Source: Candidatus Alangreenwoodia gallinarii
Lineage (GTDB): Bacteria; Bacillota; Clostridia; Peptostreptococcales; Anaerovoracaceae
DNA length: 64,000 bases
Assembly: GCA_904398315.1 (NCBI GenBank)
Contig: CAJFPD010000119.1
Location: 1 to 64,000 of the forward strand
Direction: 5' to 3'
Position numbers and translations under genes: made by a program
Part shown: positions 24,297 to 33,626 of the stretch, in pieces
How the letters are laid out: every line of letters begins with the position of its first letter
Numbering within the stretch: the first letter of the stretch is position 1
The notes under the pieces: model-generated
What the model was told of the DNA's origin: nothing
The model's input: the letters and a program-made list of their open reading frames with translations, nothing else
The model's database searches: none

Positions 24297-27044
24297 TTAT
24301 TTGACGCTGTACCAATCGTTTCCCGCGCTCACCTCAGCTACCAGAGGCACCTTCAGCTGTGCCGCTCCGCACATGGATTCCTTCAGAACCTCCATGGCCT
24401 GTTCTTTGACAGAAACGGGCACATCCAGAATCAGCTCGTCATGAACCTGAAGAATCACACGGGCTTCCGGAATTTCCCGGCCCAGACGCCGGTAAGCCTC
24501 CGTCATGGCCAGCTTCATGATATCCGCCGCCGTTCCCTGCACCGGAGTGTTCATAGCCAGACGTTCTCCCAGCTGTCTCGTCATATAGTTGGAAGCGTGA
24601 ATCTCATTGATTTTTCTCCTGCGGCCGCTCATCGTGGTGACAAAACCGTTCTCACGGCATTCCTCCACCATCCGGTCCATATATTCTTTCACTTTCGGAT
24701 GCTTCCGGAAATAATCGTCGATATACTGCTGAGCTTCTTTGCGCGATATTTTCAGATCAGAGGAAAGACCGAAGGCGCTGATGCCGTAAATTACGCCGAA
24801 ATTGACGGCCTTTGCTCTGCTCCGCTGAAGCGGAGTCACGTCCTCCGGTGCCACGTCAAAGACGCGGGCTGCCGTGCTCTGATGAATATCCTTCCCGTTC
24901 TCAAAGGATTCGATCAGCGCCGGATCTTCCGAAAGATGCGCCATGATGCGCAGCTCGATCTGGGAATAATCGGCGCCCACCAGAATATGTTCCTCATCGG
25001 AAGCGGTAAATACCTTTCTCAGCATTCTGCCCAGCTCCTGCCGGACAGGAATATTCTGGAGATTCGGCTCCGTGCAGCTCAGCCGCCCCGTGGCTGTCAC
25101 CGTCTGCTGAAAATGGGCGTGAATCTTTCCTTCGCTGTCGATCAGCGGCAGCATCCCTTCCACATAAGTTCCGTTCAGCTTCGTCAGCATGCGAAATTCC
25201 AGAACCTGCTCCGCGATGGGATAATCCTGCGCCAGTCTTTCGAGCACTTCCGCATTTGTGGAATAGCCCGACTTTGTCTTCTTTCCCGGCGGCAGCTTCA
25301 GCTTTTCAAACAGTACGGCTCCCAGCTGTTTCGGCGAATTGATGTTGAATTCCTCGCCGGCTGCATCGTAAATTTTCTCCGTCACTTCGGAAATCTTTTC
25401 TTTCAGAAAATCACCGATCGTTTCCAGCTCCTCCGCATCCACCCGAATTCCGTTTTTCTCCATATCCGCCAGGACTTCGATCAGAGGCAGTTCGATGTCC
25501 TGCAGTACGGAACTCAGCTGTTCTGCTGCCAGACGTTCCGCCTGCAGCGCGGCGATCTTCGAAGATGCCGCCAAAATCCGGAGACCTGCCTGAGCCTGCT
25601 TCTCGTAAATTTCCCCGAACATATCGATGACAGACATCTCTTCAGTCAGCTCTTTATCCGTCGGGAATTCCTCATGGAAATATTCCAGCATCAGCTGCGA
25701 CAGCCCGTAGGAACTTTTCTGCGGTTCCAGAACATATTCCGCTACAGCCGTGTCGAATCCTGTCTCAAAGGCGAATCCGCGTTCTTCGCGTACTTCAGCC
25801 GCCCGCGCGCACAGAAGCGCATAATAATCCGGCTTGAGATCGTGGCCGCAGATTCTGCCCTGAAATCCGCGGAAAAACTCCGCCAGAAGAGGAGCTTTTT
25901 CCTCTGACCAGCGGATAAAATACATGCTGTCTTCGGAAGCGAGACAGACAGAAGAAATCTCAGGAGGAAGGATATGGGAATTGTCATGAAAGACTTTCAG
26001 CCATACAGTCTCTTTCCCGGACAGCGCTTCCGACATATGATGCAGCTCTTCCTCCGTCTCCGCACGGACGATATCGGTTTTTTCGGATACGGGACACAGA
26101 AACGGAAACGCCGATATGTCAGGCTGCTCTCTTTCTTCCTGCTTTCTCTCTTTCCGCGTTCCGGCATCCGTCTCTTTTTTTCCCTTCATCTTCTTCAGAA
26201 AAGAATTGAACTCCAGCCGCTTGTACAGTTCCACCAGCCGGTCCGTATCGGGTTCTTCAAAGCGCATGGATTCAAAGTCAAATTCGATGGGGACGGCGGT
26301 ATTGATCGTGGCAAGCCGCTTGCTCATCACGGCCAGCTGTGCATTTTCTTCGATTTTTTCCTTCAGCTTGCTCTTTTTCATGGAATCCACGGAAGCGATG
26401 AGATTCTCTACCGAACCGTACTCCAGCAGCAGTTTTGTGGCCGTCTTCTCTCCCACACCGGGGATGCCCGGAATGTTGTCGGAAGCGTCGCCCATCAGCC
26501 CTTTCAGATCGATAAACTGTTCCGGCGTCAGTCCGTAGCGCTGCAGCATGGCTTCGCGGTCATAGACTTCAAATTCCGAAATTCCCCGCTTCGTAAAGAT
26601 GACCTTTGTGATATCGGTGGCCAGCTGCAGCGCATCCTTATCTCCTGTGATGATCCGCGGCGCAAGTCCCGCTTTCTCTCCTGCCACTGCCACCGTTCCG
26701 ATGATGTCATCCGCCTCAAAGCCGTCGATCTCCAGCATATGGATCCGCATCGCTTCGAGAATCTCCTTCAGTACGGGAAATTCCATCGCCAGCTCCGGCG
26801 GCATTTTCTTTCTGCCCGCTTTGTATTCGGAATATTCGAGATGACGGAATGTGGGAGCTTTCCGGTCGAAAGCCACGGCGATATATTCCGGAGAATAATC
26901 GGCCAGAATCTTATTCAGCATATTCAGAAAGCCGTAAATTCCCTGGGTATACATGCCTTCCGCTGTGATCATCGGTCGCTGTATCGCATAATACGCGCGG
27001 TTCAGCAGGCTGTTTCCGTCTATAATGACAAGTGCTTTTTCCAT
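24297..27044 (-). CDS. polA: DNA polymerase I
   Basis: A 915-residue repair and replication polymerase. Residues 1-290 form the 5' nuclease (ALVIIDGNSLLNRAYYAI, FDRKAPTFRH, TGDKDALQL, MGDASDNIPGIPGVGEKTATKLL). The middle domain (about 310-490) keeps the fold of the 3'-5' exonuclease but lacks its metal-binding DxE and related acidic residues, so proofreading is probably absent, as in Taq and Bst enzymes. The polymerase domain has motif A VGADYSQIELRIMAH, the O-helix RSRAKAVNFGVIYG and motif C LQVHDELILDVP. It is transcribed with coaE and probably the orphan binding protein downstream. Confidence 0.97.
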   Translation of the reverse strand: MEKALVIIDGNSLLNRAYYAIQRPMITAEGMYTQGIYGFLNMLNKILADYSPEYIAVAFDRKAPTFRHLEYSEYKAGRKKMPPELAMEFPVLKEILEAMRIHMLEIDGFEADDIIGTVAVAGEKAGLAPRIITGDKDALQLATDITKVIFTKRGISEFEVYDREAMLQRYGLTPEQFIDLKGLMGDASDNIPGIPGVGEKTATKLLLEYGSVENLIASVDSMKKSKLKEKIEENAQLAVMSKRLATINTAVPIEFDFESMRFEEPDTDRLVELYKRLEFNSFLKKMKGKKETDAGTRKERKQEEREQPDISAFPFLCPVSEKTDIVRAETEEELHHMSEALSGKETVWLKVFHDNSHILPPEISSVCLASEDSMYFIRWSEEKAPLLAEFFRGFQGRICGHDLKPDYYALLCARAAEVREERGFAFETGFDTAVAEYVLEPQKSSYGLSQLMLEYFHEEFPTDKELTEEMSVIDMFGEIYEKQAQAGLRILAASSKIAALQAERLAAEQLSSVLQDIELPLIEVLADMEKNGIRVDAEELETIGDFLKEKISEVTEKIYDAAGEEFNINSPKQLGAVLFEKLKLPPGKKTKSGYSTNAEVLERLAQDYPIAEQVLEFRMLTKLNGTYVEGMLPLIDSEGKIHAHFQQTVTATGRLSCTEPNLQNIPVRQELGRMLRKVFTASDEEHILVGADYSQIELRIMAHLSEDPALIESFENGKDIHQSTAARVFDVAPEDVTPLQRSRAKAVNFGVIYGISAFGLSSDLKISRKEAQQYIDDYFRKHPKVKEYMDRMVEECRENGFVTTMSGRRRKINEIHASNYMTRQLGERLAMNTPVQGTAADIMKLAMTEAYRRLGREIPEARVILQVHDELILDVPVSVKEQAMEVLKESMCGAAQLKVPLVAEVSAGNDWYSVK

Positions 27045-27228
27045 ATGATCTTTGTATCCTTTCGGTTTCTTCCCGAGCGCTTCCGCTCTTCTGAATCCTG
27101 TGATGACTTCCGGGATTTTTTATTTACCATAATTATTTACGGAAATCAATTCTTTCGGAATTGCAAAACTTCAGACTTTTTGTTCTTTATCCCTGTCATA
27201 TTTTGTCACGTCTCTTTTCCACAACACC

Positions 27229-27783
27229 TCAGGATTTTTTCTCTGCCATTCTCACTTCCCCCGTCACCGGATCCATGATCATGGCGCTGACGCTGACATC
27301 ATCCGGAATCAGCGGATGGTTGCGGATGATGTCAGCCGTCTCTGTCACCGCCTCCTCAACGTCATGAAACCCGCGAAGCCACTCCCGTATTCCGCCTGTA
27401 GCTCCGTCGCTTCTGGCGAGATCCACATCGGTGATCCCGTGCTGCTTCATCTTTTCGATGATATCATCGGTATCCACATTCTGCATGCCGCAGTCATCAT
27501 GACCGATTACCCAGATCTCTTCGACACCCAGTTCGTAGATGGCGATGATGAGGCTGTGAATGACACTTCCGTAAGGATGTGTGACGATGGCGCCTGCATT
27601 CTTGATCAGTTTGATATCGCCGTTTCGCACACCGAGAGCCGCAGGAAGCAGTTCTGTCAGCCGCGTATCCATACATGCCAGCACAGCCGTCTTTCTGGCC
27701 GGATATTTATCTGTCCGGTACTTTTCATATTCCTTCTTTTCAACAAATTCCCTGTTATATTTCAGCATCTCTGAAAGACTCAT
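27229..27783 (-). CDS. Beta-class carbonic anhydrase
   Basis: I start at ATG 27781-27783 (MSLSEMLKYNRE), six bases after AAGGAG; 184 residues, usual for the short bacterial beta class. The zinc site is formed by LACMDTRL (Cys, with the Asp-Arg dyad) and GHDDCGM (His and Cys). NAGAIVTHPYGSVIHSLIIAIYELG is also typical. It interconverts CO2 and bicarbonate in the cytoplasm. It stands alone between polA and hisI. Confidence 0.95.
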   Translation of the reverse strand: MSLSEMLKYNREFVEKKEYEKYRTDKYPARKTAVLACMDTRLTELLPAALGVRNGDIKLIKNAGAIVTHPYGSVIHSLIIAIYELGVEEIWVIGHDDCGMQNVDTDDIIEKMKQHGITDVDLARSDGATGGIREWLRGFHDVEEAVTETADIIRNHPLIPDDVSVSAMIMDPVTGEVRMAEKKS

Positions 27784-27971
27784 ATTCTTCTCCTTCGTAT
27801 TCTTCCCCATACACTGCTTTTCCTAACCGTTTTTTCATTTTATATAAATTATTTTCATATTAAGAAATCATTTCCGCGCCGGATATTTTATCCTGCTCCG
27901 GTATTCCCTGATCCTCTGTCATTTTCCGCACCTTCCTCCGGTTCCTAAGTCTTCCGCAGTTCTTCCTGTTC

Positions 27972-28394
27972 TTATTTCCGTTCCTGTTTCTGCACAAGCG
28001 GAGATACCGGAAAATCCCGGTAAAAGCAGGTAAAATTTCCCGTATGGCAGGCTGCTCCAACCTGACGCGCGATCACCAGAATCGTATCGCCATCGCAGTC
28101 ATAGCTTACCCTCGACACATACTGGAAATGGCCGGAAGTCTCGCCTTTATTCCAGAGCGCCTGTCTGCTCCTGCTGTAAAACCACGTGGTGCCGGTGCAG
28201 AGCGTACGCCGCAGAGATTCCTCATTCATATAGGCGAGCATGAGAACCTGCTTCGTCTCCTCATCCTGAACGATAGCCGGAACAAGTCCCCTCCCGTCGT
28301 ATCGGATTTCCGCCATTATCTCCTCCGCCTCCGGACTCAGATCATATATCGATGCCGGATGCTGCTCTCCGCTCTCTTTTTTTATCTCTTCCAT
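27972..28394 (-). CDS. hisI: Phosphoribosyl-AMP cyclohydrolase
   Basis: A 140-residue enzyme that opens the purine ring in histidine synthesis. Zinc and magnesium ligands are visible in [31 protein letters not shown] (Cys, Asp-x-Asp, then Cys and Cys). [13 protein letters not shown] and [13 protein letters not shown] are diagnostic. The HisE pyrophosphohydrolase domain often fused here is missing and no hisE follows. It is separated from hisF by a terminator and a double repeat element, and its own ribosome site is poor, so its expression may be uncoupled from the rest of the operon. Confidence 0.95.
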   Translation of the reverse strand: MEEIKKESGEQHPASIYDLSPEAEEIMAEIRYDGRGLVPAIVQDEETKQVLMLAYMNEESLRRTLCTGTTWFYSRSRQALWNKGETSGHFQYVSRVSYDCDGDTILVIARQVGAACHTGNFTCFYRDFPVSPLVQKQERK

Positions 28395-28413
28395 AAGTCA
28401 GTTTTTCCTCACT

Positions 28414-28614
28414 TTCCGCGGCGCTTCTCTAAGAAATCCTCGCGTACATGATACCTGCTGCTCTTCTTCGCCCTCCGGGCTCGACTCGCAGGGTATGACA
28501 GTCGCGGTAGATTTCTAAGCTCACCGCCGCCTTCCGCGGCGCTTCTCTAAGAAATCCTCGCGTACATGATACCTGCTGCTCTTCTTCGCCCTCCGGGCTC
28601 GACTCGCAGGGTAT
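28414..28614 (-). repeat. Structured repeat element, 1.7 units (118-bp period)
   Basis: An 83-bp sequence at 28414-28496 is repeated without a difference that I can see at 28532-28614; the 35 bp between them complete a 118-bp unit. Read on the minus strand, a unit runs ATACCCTGCGAG, GCCCGGAGGGC hairpin, GAAGAAGAGCAGC, GGATTTCTTAG, GCGCCG...CGGCGG hairpin, CTTAGAAATCTACCGCGACTG, and begins again. A diverged copy lies at 56413-56585 and a fragment at 57709-57754. It sits between the hisF terminator and hisI. Confidence 0.9.
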
Positions 28615-28620
28615 CATAGT

Positions 28621-28651
28621 AAAAAAGCGGACGGGCACAATGCCTGTCCGC
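28621..28651 (-). terminator. Terminator after hisF
   Basis: GCGGACAGGCA pairs with TGCCCGTCCGC around TTG on the minus strand, followed by TTTTTTACT. The T-run joins directly to the repeat element. Confidence 0.9.
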
Positions 28652-28752
28652 TGCCGACTTTCTCAGTTTACCACATTGCCGGCCTTTTTGAAACCTCATG
28701 TTGTCAGCCTTTTTTCTTTTCTCCTGCCGGCACGGCAAAAGGCAGGACAGGA

Positions 28753-29517
28753 TCAGATCCTCATATTTATCCCGTTATCTTTCAGATAGCGCTTCAGTTC
28801 CCGGATATCGATCTCTCCGAAGTGGAAGACGCTGGCCGCCAGTCCCGCATCGGCTTTTCCCTCAGCGAAGACCTCCAGAAAATGCTCTTTCGTTCCCGCG
28901 CCGCCGGAAGCGATGACAGGAAGCTGTACCGCTTTCGATACGGTGCGGTTCAGTTCGATATCAAATCCGGTTTTCACGCCGTCCGCGTCGATGCTGTTTA
29001 AGACGAGCTCACCCGCTCCCAGCTTTTCGCCGCGGATCGCCCACTCCACCGCATCGATCCCGGTGGGAGTCCTGCCGCCGTCCACATAAACCTCCCAGGA
29101 GTTTCCCTTTCTTTTTGCGTCGATGGACAGGACGACACACTGATTTCCGAATTTCAGAGCGGCTTCCGTGATCAGTTCCGGATTACGAACTGCCGCGGAA
29201 TTGACCGATACTTTGTCAGCTCCCGCCCGAAGCACTTTATTAAAGTCATCGATCGTGCGGATTCCGCCGCCTACGGTAAACGGAATATAGACATTGTAGG
29301 CCGTCTTCTCCACCACATCCAGGAAAATATCTCTCTGCTCATTCGAAGCTGTGATGTCGTAAAATACGAGCTCATCAGCGCCGGCCTCGCTGTAATGCTT
29401 TGCCAGCTCCACCGGATCGTCCACATCCTGCAGTCCCTGAAATTTGACACCCTTCACTACACGTCCGTGATCCACGTCGAGACACGGTACGATTCTCTTA
29501 GTCAGCAATCTCTTCAC
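28753..29517 (-). CDS. hisF: Imidazole glycerol phosphate synthase, cyclase subunit
   Basis: A 254-residue TIM barrel that makes imidazole glycerol phosphate and AICAR from PRFAR, using ammonia delivered by HisH. Characteristic stretches are [23 protein letters not shown] (catalytic Asp), [44 protein letters not shown] and [17 protein letters not shown]. It overlaps hisH by 20 bases, in keeping with the obligate complex. A strong terminator follows. Confidence 0.97.
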   Translation of the reverse strand: MKRLLTKRIVPCLDVDHGRVVKGVKFQGLQDVDDPVELAKHYSEAGADELVFYDITASNEQRDIFLDVVEKTAYNVYIPFTVGGGIRTIDDFNKVLRAGADKVSVNSAAVRNPELITEAALKFGNQCVVLSIDAKRKGNSWEVYVDGGRTPTGIDAVEWAIRGEKLGAGELVLNSIDADGVKTGFDIELNRTVSKAVQLPVIASGGAGTKEHFLEVFAEGKADAGLAASVFHFGEIDIRELKRYLKDNGINMRI

Positions 29518-30139
29518 CTTCTTTCAGAAAATTGCGCAGCAGGCGCATTCCGGTATCCGAGCTTTTCTCCGGATGAAACTGCATGCCGATGACATTGTCT
29601 CTGCGCACCACGCCCGGAACTCTCACGCTGTAATCCGCATAATACACGACATCCTCCCAGTTCTTCGGAACCGCATAGTAGGAATGGACGAAATAGGCAT
29701 ATTCGCCGTCCGCCACCCCGTCTGCAATGCGATCCTCCCTGTTTTTCACGAGCTGATTCCATCCCATATGAGGGATCTTGTTCGACTCGTCCCAGGATGC
29801 GTCGTTTTCCTTTCCGAACCGGACCACCTCTCCTCCGATCAGACCGAGGCCGTCACACTCGCCGTCCTCATAACTTCTGTCAAACAGCATCTGCATGCCG
29901 AGACAGATTCCCAGGAGGAGACGCCCTTCCGATACCGCCTTTTTTATGTAGCGGTCGAGCTCACCTGCTTTCAGGTTCTGTACCGCCTTCCCGAAGGATC
30001 CGACTCCCGGCAGGATGAGCGACGAACAGCCGTCCAGTACTTTCACATCCGATGTCAGTACCGGATTTCCGCCCAGCCTTTCCACAGCTTTCATGACGCT
30101 CTTCACATTGCCCGCGTCATAGTCGATTACTCCAACCAT
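29498..30139 (-). CDS. hisH: Imidazole glycerol phosphate synthase, glutamine amidotransferase subunit
   Basis: A 213-residue class I glutaminase partner of HisF. The nucleophile Cys is in [18 protein letters not shown], the catalytic His-x-Glu in [12 protein letters not shown], and the N-terminal [20 protein letters not shown] is typical. It hydrolyses glutamine and channels ammonia to HisF. Confidence 0.97.
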   Translation of the reverse strand: MVGVIDYDAGNVKSVMKAVERLGGNPVLTSDVKVLDGCSSLILPGVGSFGKAVQNLKAGELDRYIKKAVSEGRLLLGICLGMQMLFDRSYEDGECDGLGLIGGEVVRFGKENDASWDESNKIPHMGWNQLVKNREDRIADGVADGEYAYFVHSYYAVPKNWEDVVYYADYSVRVPGVVRRDNVIGMQFHPEKSSDTGMRLLRNFLKEGEEIAD

Positions 30140-30269
30140 AATTTCTTCCTCTCTTTATCCTGACTTTCTTTCGCTGACTGCCTGCCGCATCTGCGGTTTT
30201 TCTCCTGTTATCTCTGTATATCCTGTTTTTCGCCTGTCCTGATTCCGTGCGCCGTCTTTTCCCGACACC

Positions 30270-31586
30270 TTACGCCTTCGCCTTTTTTCCTTCGTTGCCG
30301 AAACGGACTCTGACGGCATTTGCGTGAGCCGTCAGCTCTTCGCTTTCCGCCAGGCGGATAATTTCGCGGTTTACCTTCTGCAGTTCCTCTCTGGAATAGG
30401 AGATCACGCTGGTTCTCGTCAGAAAATCGTAGACACCCAGCGGGGACGCGAAGCGTGCCGTTCCGCCGGTAGGCAGCGTGTGATTCGGCCCGGCCAGATA
30501 ATCTCCCAGCGGTTCCGGCGAATACTGTCCAAGAAAAACGGCTCCCGCGCAGTTCACCATATCAAGGCGCTTTTCCGCGTCCGGAATCATCAGCTCCAGA
30601 TGCTCCGGCGCGATCTCATCAGCGATGAGAAAAGCGCTGTCCAGATCCTCTGTCACAAAGATCACGGCATTATTTTCGACGGACTGTGACGCGATTTCTC
30701 TCCTCTCAAGAACGGAAATCTGACGCTGCAGCGCTGCAGCCGCTCTGTCCGCCGTCTCTTCAGAATCAGTGATGAGGATCGAAGAAGCCATCTCATCGTG
30801 CTCCGCCTGAGCCAGCATATCCGCCGCGATATATTCCGGATCCGCGGTGGAATCCGCGATAATGCACACCTCGCTGGGACCCGCGATCATGTCGATGTCC
30901 ACCGTACCGAAGACATACTTCTTGGCTCTGGCCACATAAGCGCTTCCCGGCCCCGTGATTTTGCTCACCGGCCGGATGCTTTCCGTCCCGTAAGCCATGG
31001 CGGCGATGGCCTGAGCGCCTCCCGCCTTATAAATCTCATCCGCTCCGGCGATCTTCGCCGCGGCGAGAATATATTTATTGATCTTTCCGTCACCTTCCGG
31101 AGAGGAACACATGACGATCCGCTCGCATCCGGCAATTTTTGCGGGAATCACATTCATGAGCACCGAAGAGGAGAGAGGAGCTTTTCCTCCCGGGATATAG
31201 ACGCCCACATTCCGGATCGGACGCACCAGCTGTCCGAGCAGAATCCCGTCGCCTTTCCGGTAGCTCCAGCTCTCTGACATCTGCTTTTCGTGGAAGGAAC
31301 GTATATTCTCCGCCGCCATCCTGAGAGCCTCCGTCAGCTCCGGCTCTGTAGCACGGCAGGCTTCCTCAATCTCTTCTTCGCTGACTCGCAGAGAACCGAT
31401 GCGTTCCTTTCCCGGTCCTCCGAATTTTTCACTGAAATAATACAGCGCCTCGTCTCCGTCGCGCTTCACTTTTTCGACGATCTCACGCACCGAGGCGTCC
31501 ACTTCGCCGAAGTCGCTGTCCGTGCGGTTGCTCAGAGATGCTGCCGCTCCCGCCTCTTCTCCTTTTCTTATCCTGATTTTCTTCAT
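30270..31586 (-). CDS. hisD: Histidinol dehydrogenase
   Basis: I begin at ATG 31584-31586 (MKKIRIRKGEE), after AAGGAG; 438 residues, the usual size. The longer open frame adds 29 Lys/Glu-rich residues without family support. The enzyme oxidises histidinol to histidine with NAD. It shows YIPGGKAPLSSSVLMNVIPAKIAG, DMIAGPSEVCIIAD, ADMLAQAEHDEMASS (catalytic Glu-His region) and LAGPNHTLPTGGTARFASPLGVYDF. It lies between hisZG and hisH. Confidence 0.97.
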   Translation of the reverse strand: MKKIRIRKGEEAGAAASLSNRTDSDFGEVDASVREIVEKVKRDGDEALYYFSEKFGGPGKERIGSLRVSEEEIEEACRATEPELTEALRMAAENIRSFHEKQMSESWSYRKGDGILLGQLVRPIRNVGVYIPGGKAPLSSSVLMNVIPAKIAGCERIVMCSSPEGDGKINKYILAAAKIAGADEIYKAGGAQAIAAMAYGTESIRPVSKITGPGSAYVARAKKYVFGTVDIDMIAGPSEVCIIADSTADPEYIAADMLAQAEHDEMASSILITDSEETADRAAAALQRQISVLERREIASQSVENNAVIFVTEDLDSAFLIADEIAPEHLELMIPDAEKRLDMVNCAGAVFLGQYSPEPLGDYLAGPNHTLPTGGTARFASPLGVYDFLTRTSVISYSREELQKVNREIIRLAESEELTAHANAVRVRFGNEGKKAKA

Positions 31587-31760
31587 CCTGTCCTGCTCCT
31601 TCCGGTTTCTTTCCGGCTTTAGCTCCTTCCGGCTCTTTTCCTGTTTATCTTCTGACATCTGAATGACTGACATCCGAATGACATCCGGGCCGGTCCGGTG
31701 CCGAATCTGAACGGATTCCGGCCGGTATCCCGTACCGCCCGGAATCCTGTCAGTGGCTGT

Positions 31761-33377
31761 CTATCGTTTCAGCGCTTCGATGATCTCATCGACCTGTCTC
31801 TGTTTTGTCTTGAGGCTGGCGCGGTTGACAATAAAGCGCGCGCTGATATCGGCAACCTTTTCCACCACCTCCAGACCGTTCTCCCGGAGCGTATTTCCCG
31901 TCTCCACGATATCCACGATGACGTCTGACAAACCGACGATAGGAGCCAGCTCCACGGAACCGTTGATCTTCGTCACTTCGATGGAACGTCCGAAGCTCTC
32001 AAAATATCTCTTGGCCACGCCGGGATACTTCGTAGCCACCCGAAGCTTTTTTATCCTGTCGTACTGAAAGCCTTTCAGCGCAGCCACCGCAAAGATACAT
32101 TTTCCGTAGCCGAGATCCATCATTTCAAATACGTCGGAACGACTCTCCATCAGCGTGTCTTTGCCGATGACGCCCACGTCGCAGGCGCCCTTCTCCACGT
32201 AGATTCCCACATCGACAGCCTTGACGAAAATGATGCGGAATTTTCCCGTCTCGTCGTCGAAGATGAGCTTGCGGCTCTCCTTGGAATAATCGGGAAAATG
32301 AATGCCGGCTTCCTCGAATTTCTGAAACGTGATATCCGCCAGGCGCCCTTTTCCCAGCGCGATCATCAGCGGCTTCTCCGCTTCGCTTTCCCCGCTTTCC
32401 TTCTGCGATTCCACCAGCATATCCACGTTGAGCCCGAAGCCCACCGCCGGAATATCTCTTCCGAATTTCTTCATGAGTTTGTCATAGCGGCCGCCGCTTC
32501 CCACGATCACGCCGGTCTTTTTGAGATAGATCTTGAAGATCATGCCGGAATAGTACTCGAGCCGGTTGATCAGCCCCATATCCACCGAGATACACTCTTT
32601 TTCCGCGATGCCGGAGCAGATTTCCCTGATATTTTGCACGGCTTTTCTCATCGTATCGTTGAGCGCGAGTTTCTCCGCCTTCGGCAGGATGTCCTGAGGC
32701 TTGCCGTACAGGAGCGGCAGCGACAGCATCACCTCCCGGATCTGCTCCGGAACGTCATGTTCCGTTGCGAACTGTCGGAGACCCGGTATATTTTTGCTCT
32801 CCGTCAGTTCTCTTATCTCCGCCTGGACGCTTTTTTCTTCCAGAACGCCGTATCCGCTCATCGCTTCCAGCAAGCCGTTGAAATATCCAGCGTCGCCGAT
32901 CTCCGCCTGCATATCGCTTCCCACGATGGTTTTCAGAGCCCTGACAGCCGTCTCGATGACGCTGACATCGGTATCCGCCGTATCGGATCCGAAATATTCG
33001 ATACCCGCCTGTTTGAACTCCCGCTTTTCCCCGGCTCTGAAATCCGCGGAGCGGAAAACTGTCGTCACGTACATCAGCTTCAGATCGCTGTCGCTTTCTT
33101 TATAATGTGTCGCCGCCATCCGCGCGATGGGAATCGTGGCATCCGGACGCAGCACCATCAGCTTTCCGCTCTTATCCGTAAGCTTGTAGATCTCATCCGT
33201 ATCCGAAAAGATCGTATCGTCGGCAAAGAGATCGTAATATTCAAAGGTCGGCGTCATAATCTGCCGGTACCCGTCTTCGCGGAACACGGCCGTCAGTTTA
33301 TCCTCCACCGACCGGATTTTTTCGTATTCATCATTGTTGAGATCGGAAACACCTTCCGGAATGAAATTTTTGATCAT
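31761..33377 (-). CDS. hisZG: Fused HisZ-HisG ATP phosphoribosyltransferase
   Basis: A 538-residue fusion starting at ATG 33375-33377 after AGGAG. Residues about 1-325 are HisZ, a class II tRNA-synthetase-like regulatory chain (FIPEGVSDL, LRPDATIPIARMAA, YVTTVFRSADF, GSGGRYDKLMKKFG). After a short Glu/Ser linker, about 335-538 is the short-form HisG catalytic chain (IALGKGRLAD, CDVGVIGKDTLME, VATKYPGVAKRYFESFG, INGSVELAPIVGLSDVIVDIVETGNTLRENGL). Normally these are two proteins that build an octamer. HisG transfers phosphoribose to ATP, the committed, feedback-inhibited step. It is the first gene of the operon. The linker is continuous in one frame with no sign of a frameshift artefact. Confidence 0.95.
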   Translation of the reverse strand: MIKNFIPEGVSDLNNDEYEKIRSVEDKLTAVFREDGYRQIMTPTFEYYDLFADDTIFSDTDEIYKLTDKSGKLMVLRPDATIPIARMAATHYKESDSDLKLMYVTTVFRSADFRAGEKREFKQAGIEYFGSDTADTDVSVIETAVRALKTIVGSDMQAEIGDAGYFNGLLEAMSGYGVLEEKSVQAEIRELTESKNIPGLRQFATEHDVPEQIREVMLSLPLLYGKPQDILPKAEKLALNDTMRKAVQNIREICSGIAEKECISVDMGLINRLEYYSGMIFKIYLKKTGVIVGSGGRYDKLMKKFGRDIPAVGFGLNVDMLVESQKESGESEAEKPLMIALGKGRLADITFQKFEEAGIHFPDYSKESRKLIFDDETGKFRIIFVKAVDVGIYVEKGACDVGVIGKDTLMESRSDVFEMMDLGYGKCIFAVAALKGFQYDRIKKLRVATKYPGVAKRYFESFGRSIEVTKINGSVELAPIVGLSDVIVDIVETGNTLRENGLEVVEKVADISARFIVNRASLKTKQRQVDEIIEALKR

Positions 33378-33483
33378 GTTCTTTCTCCTGTCGTCTGTCG
33401 CTTCCGACATGCGCTTTTTCAGCGGATGTCTCTGAATGCCTCATTCTCTGCAGGGTTTTCTGCTTTTTTCATCGCCGCTCTTC

Positions 33484-33507
33484 ACTTTATTACTTTATCA
33501 CTTTATC
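33484..33507. repeat. Three tandem 8-bp repeats in the his leader
   Basis: ACTTTATT, ACTTTATC, ACTTTATC follow directly on one another (plus strand), just downstream of the his operon -10 element. In the transcript this reads GAUAAAGU three times with small changes. It could be a regulator-binding or RNA-binding repeat. Confidence 0.75.
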
Positions 33508-33516
33508 ATAGTAAAC

Positions 33517-33544
33517 ATTATATCAGCATGCACGTTAAAGTCAA
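33517..33544 (-). promoter_or_regulatory. Promoter of the his operon
   Basis: Minus-strand TTGACT (33539-33544) and perfect TATAAT (33517-33522), 16-base spacing. The leader to hisZG is about 130 bases with no T-box that I can recognise. Confidence 0.75.
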
Positions 33545-33626
33545 CGAAAATCTGTATGCAATATTCCGATTTTTCATGCGGTTTTTCCCCTGCTGTGCTA
33601 TACTCGTCACATGGAGGTACAGACAG

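Noticed and set aside
28414-28614. Possible CRISPR array at the double repeat
   Set aside because: Only two repeat copies of 83 bp with one 35-bp interval, which is itself conserved in the 56.4-kb copy; no cas genes in the window.
28429-28738. Short open frames of 63 and 69 residues in the 28.4-kb repeat
   Set aside because: They are translations of the repeat itself and share the same peptide by duplication; the element shows conserved base pairing, not codon conservation.
32298-33626. Long plus-strand extension of the hisK frame (443 extra codons)
   Set aside because: It is the antisense shadow of hisZG; the PHP motif begins at 33627, which has a good ribosome site.
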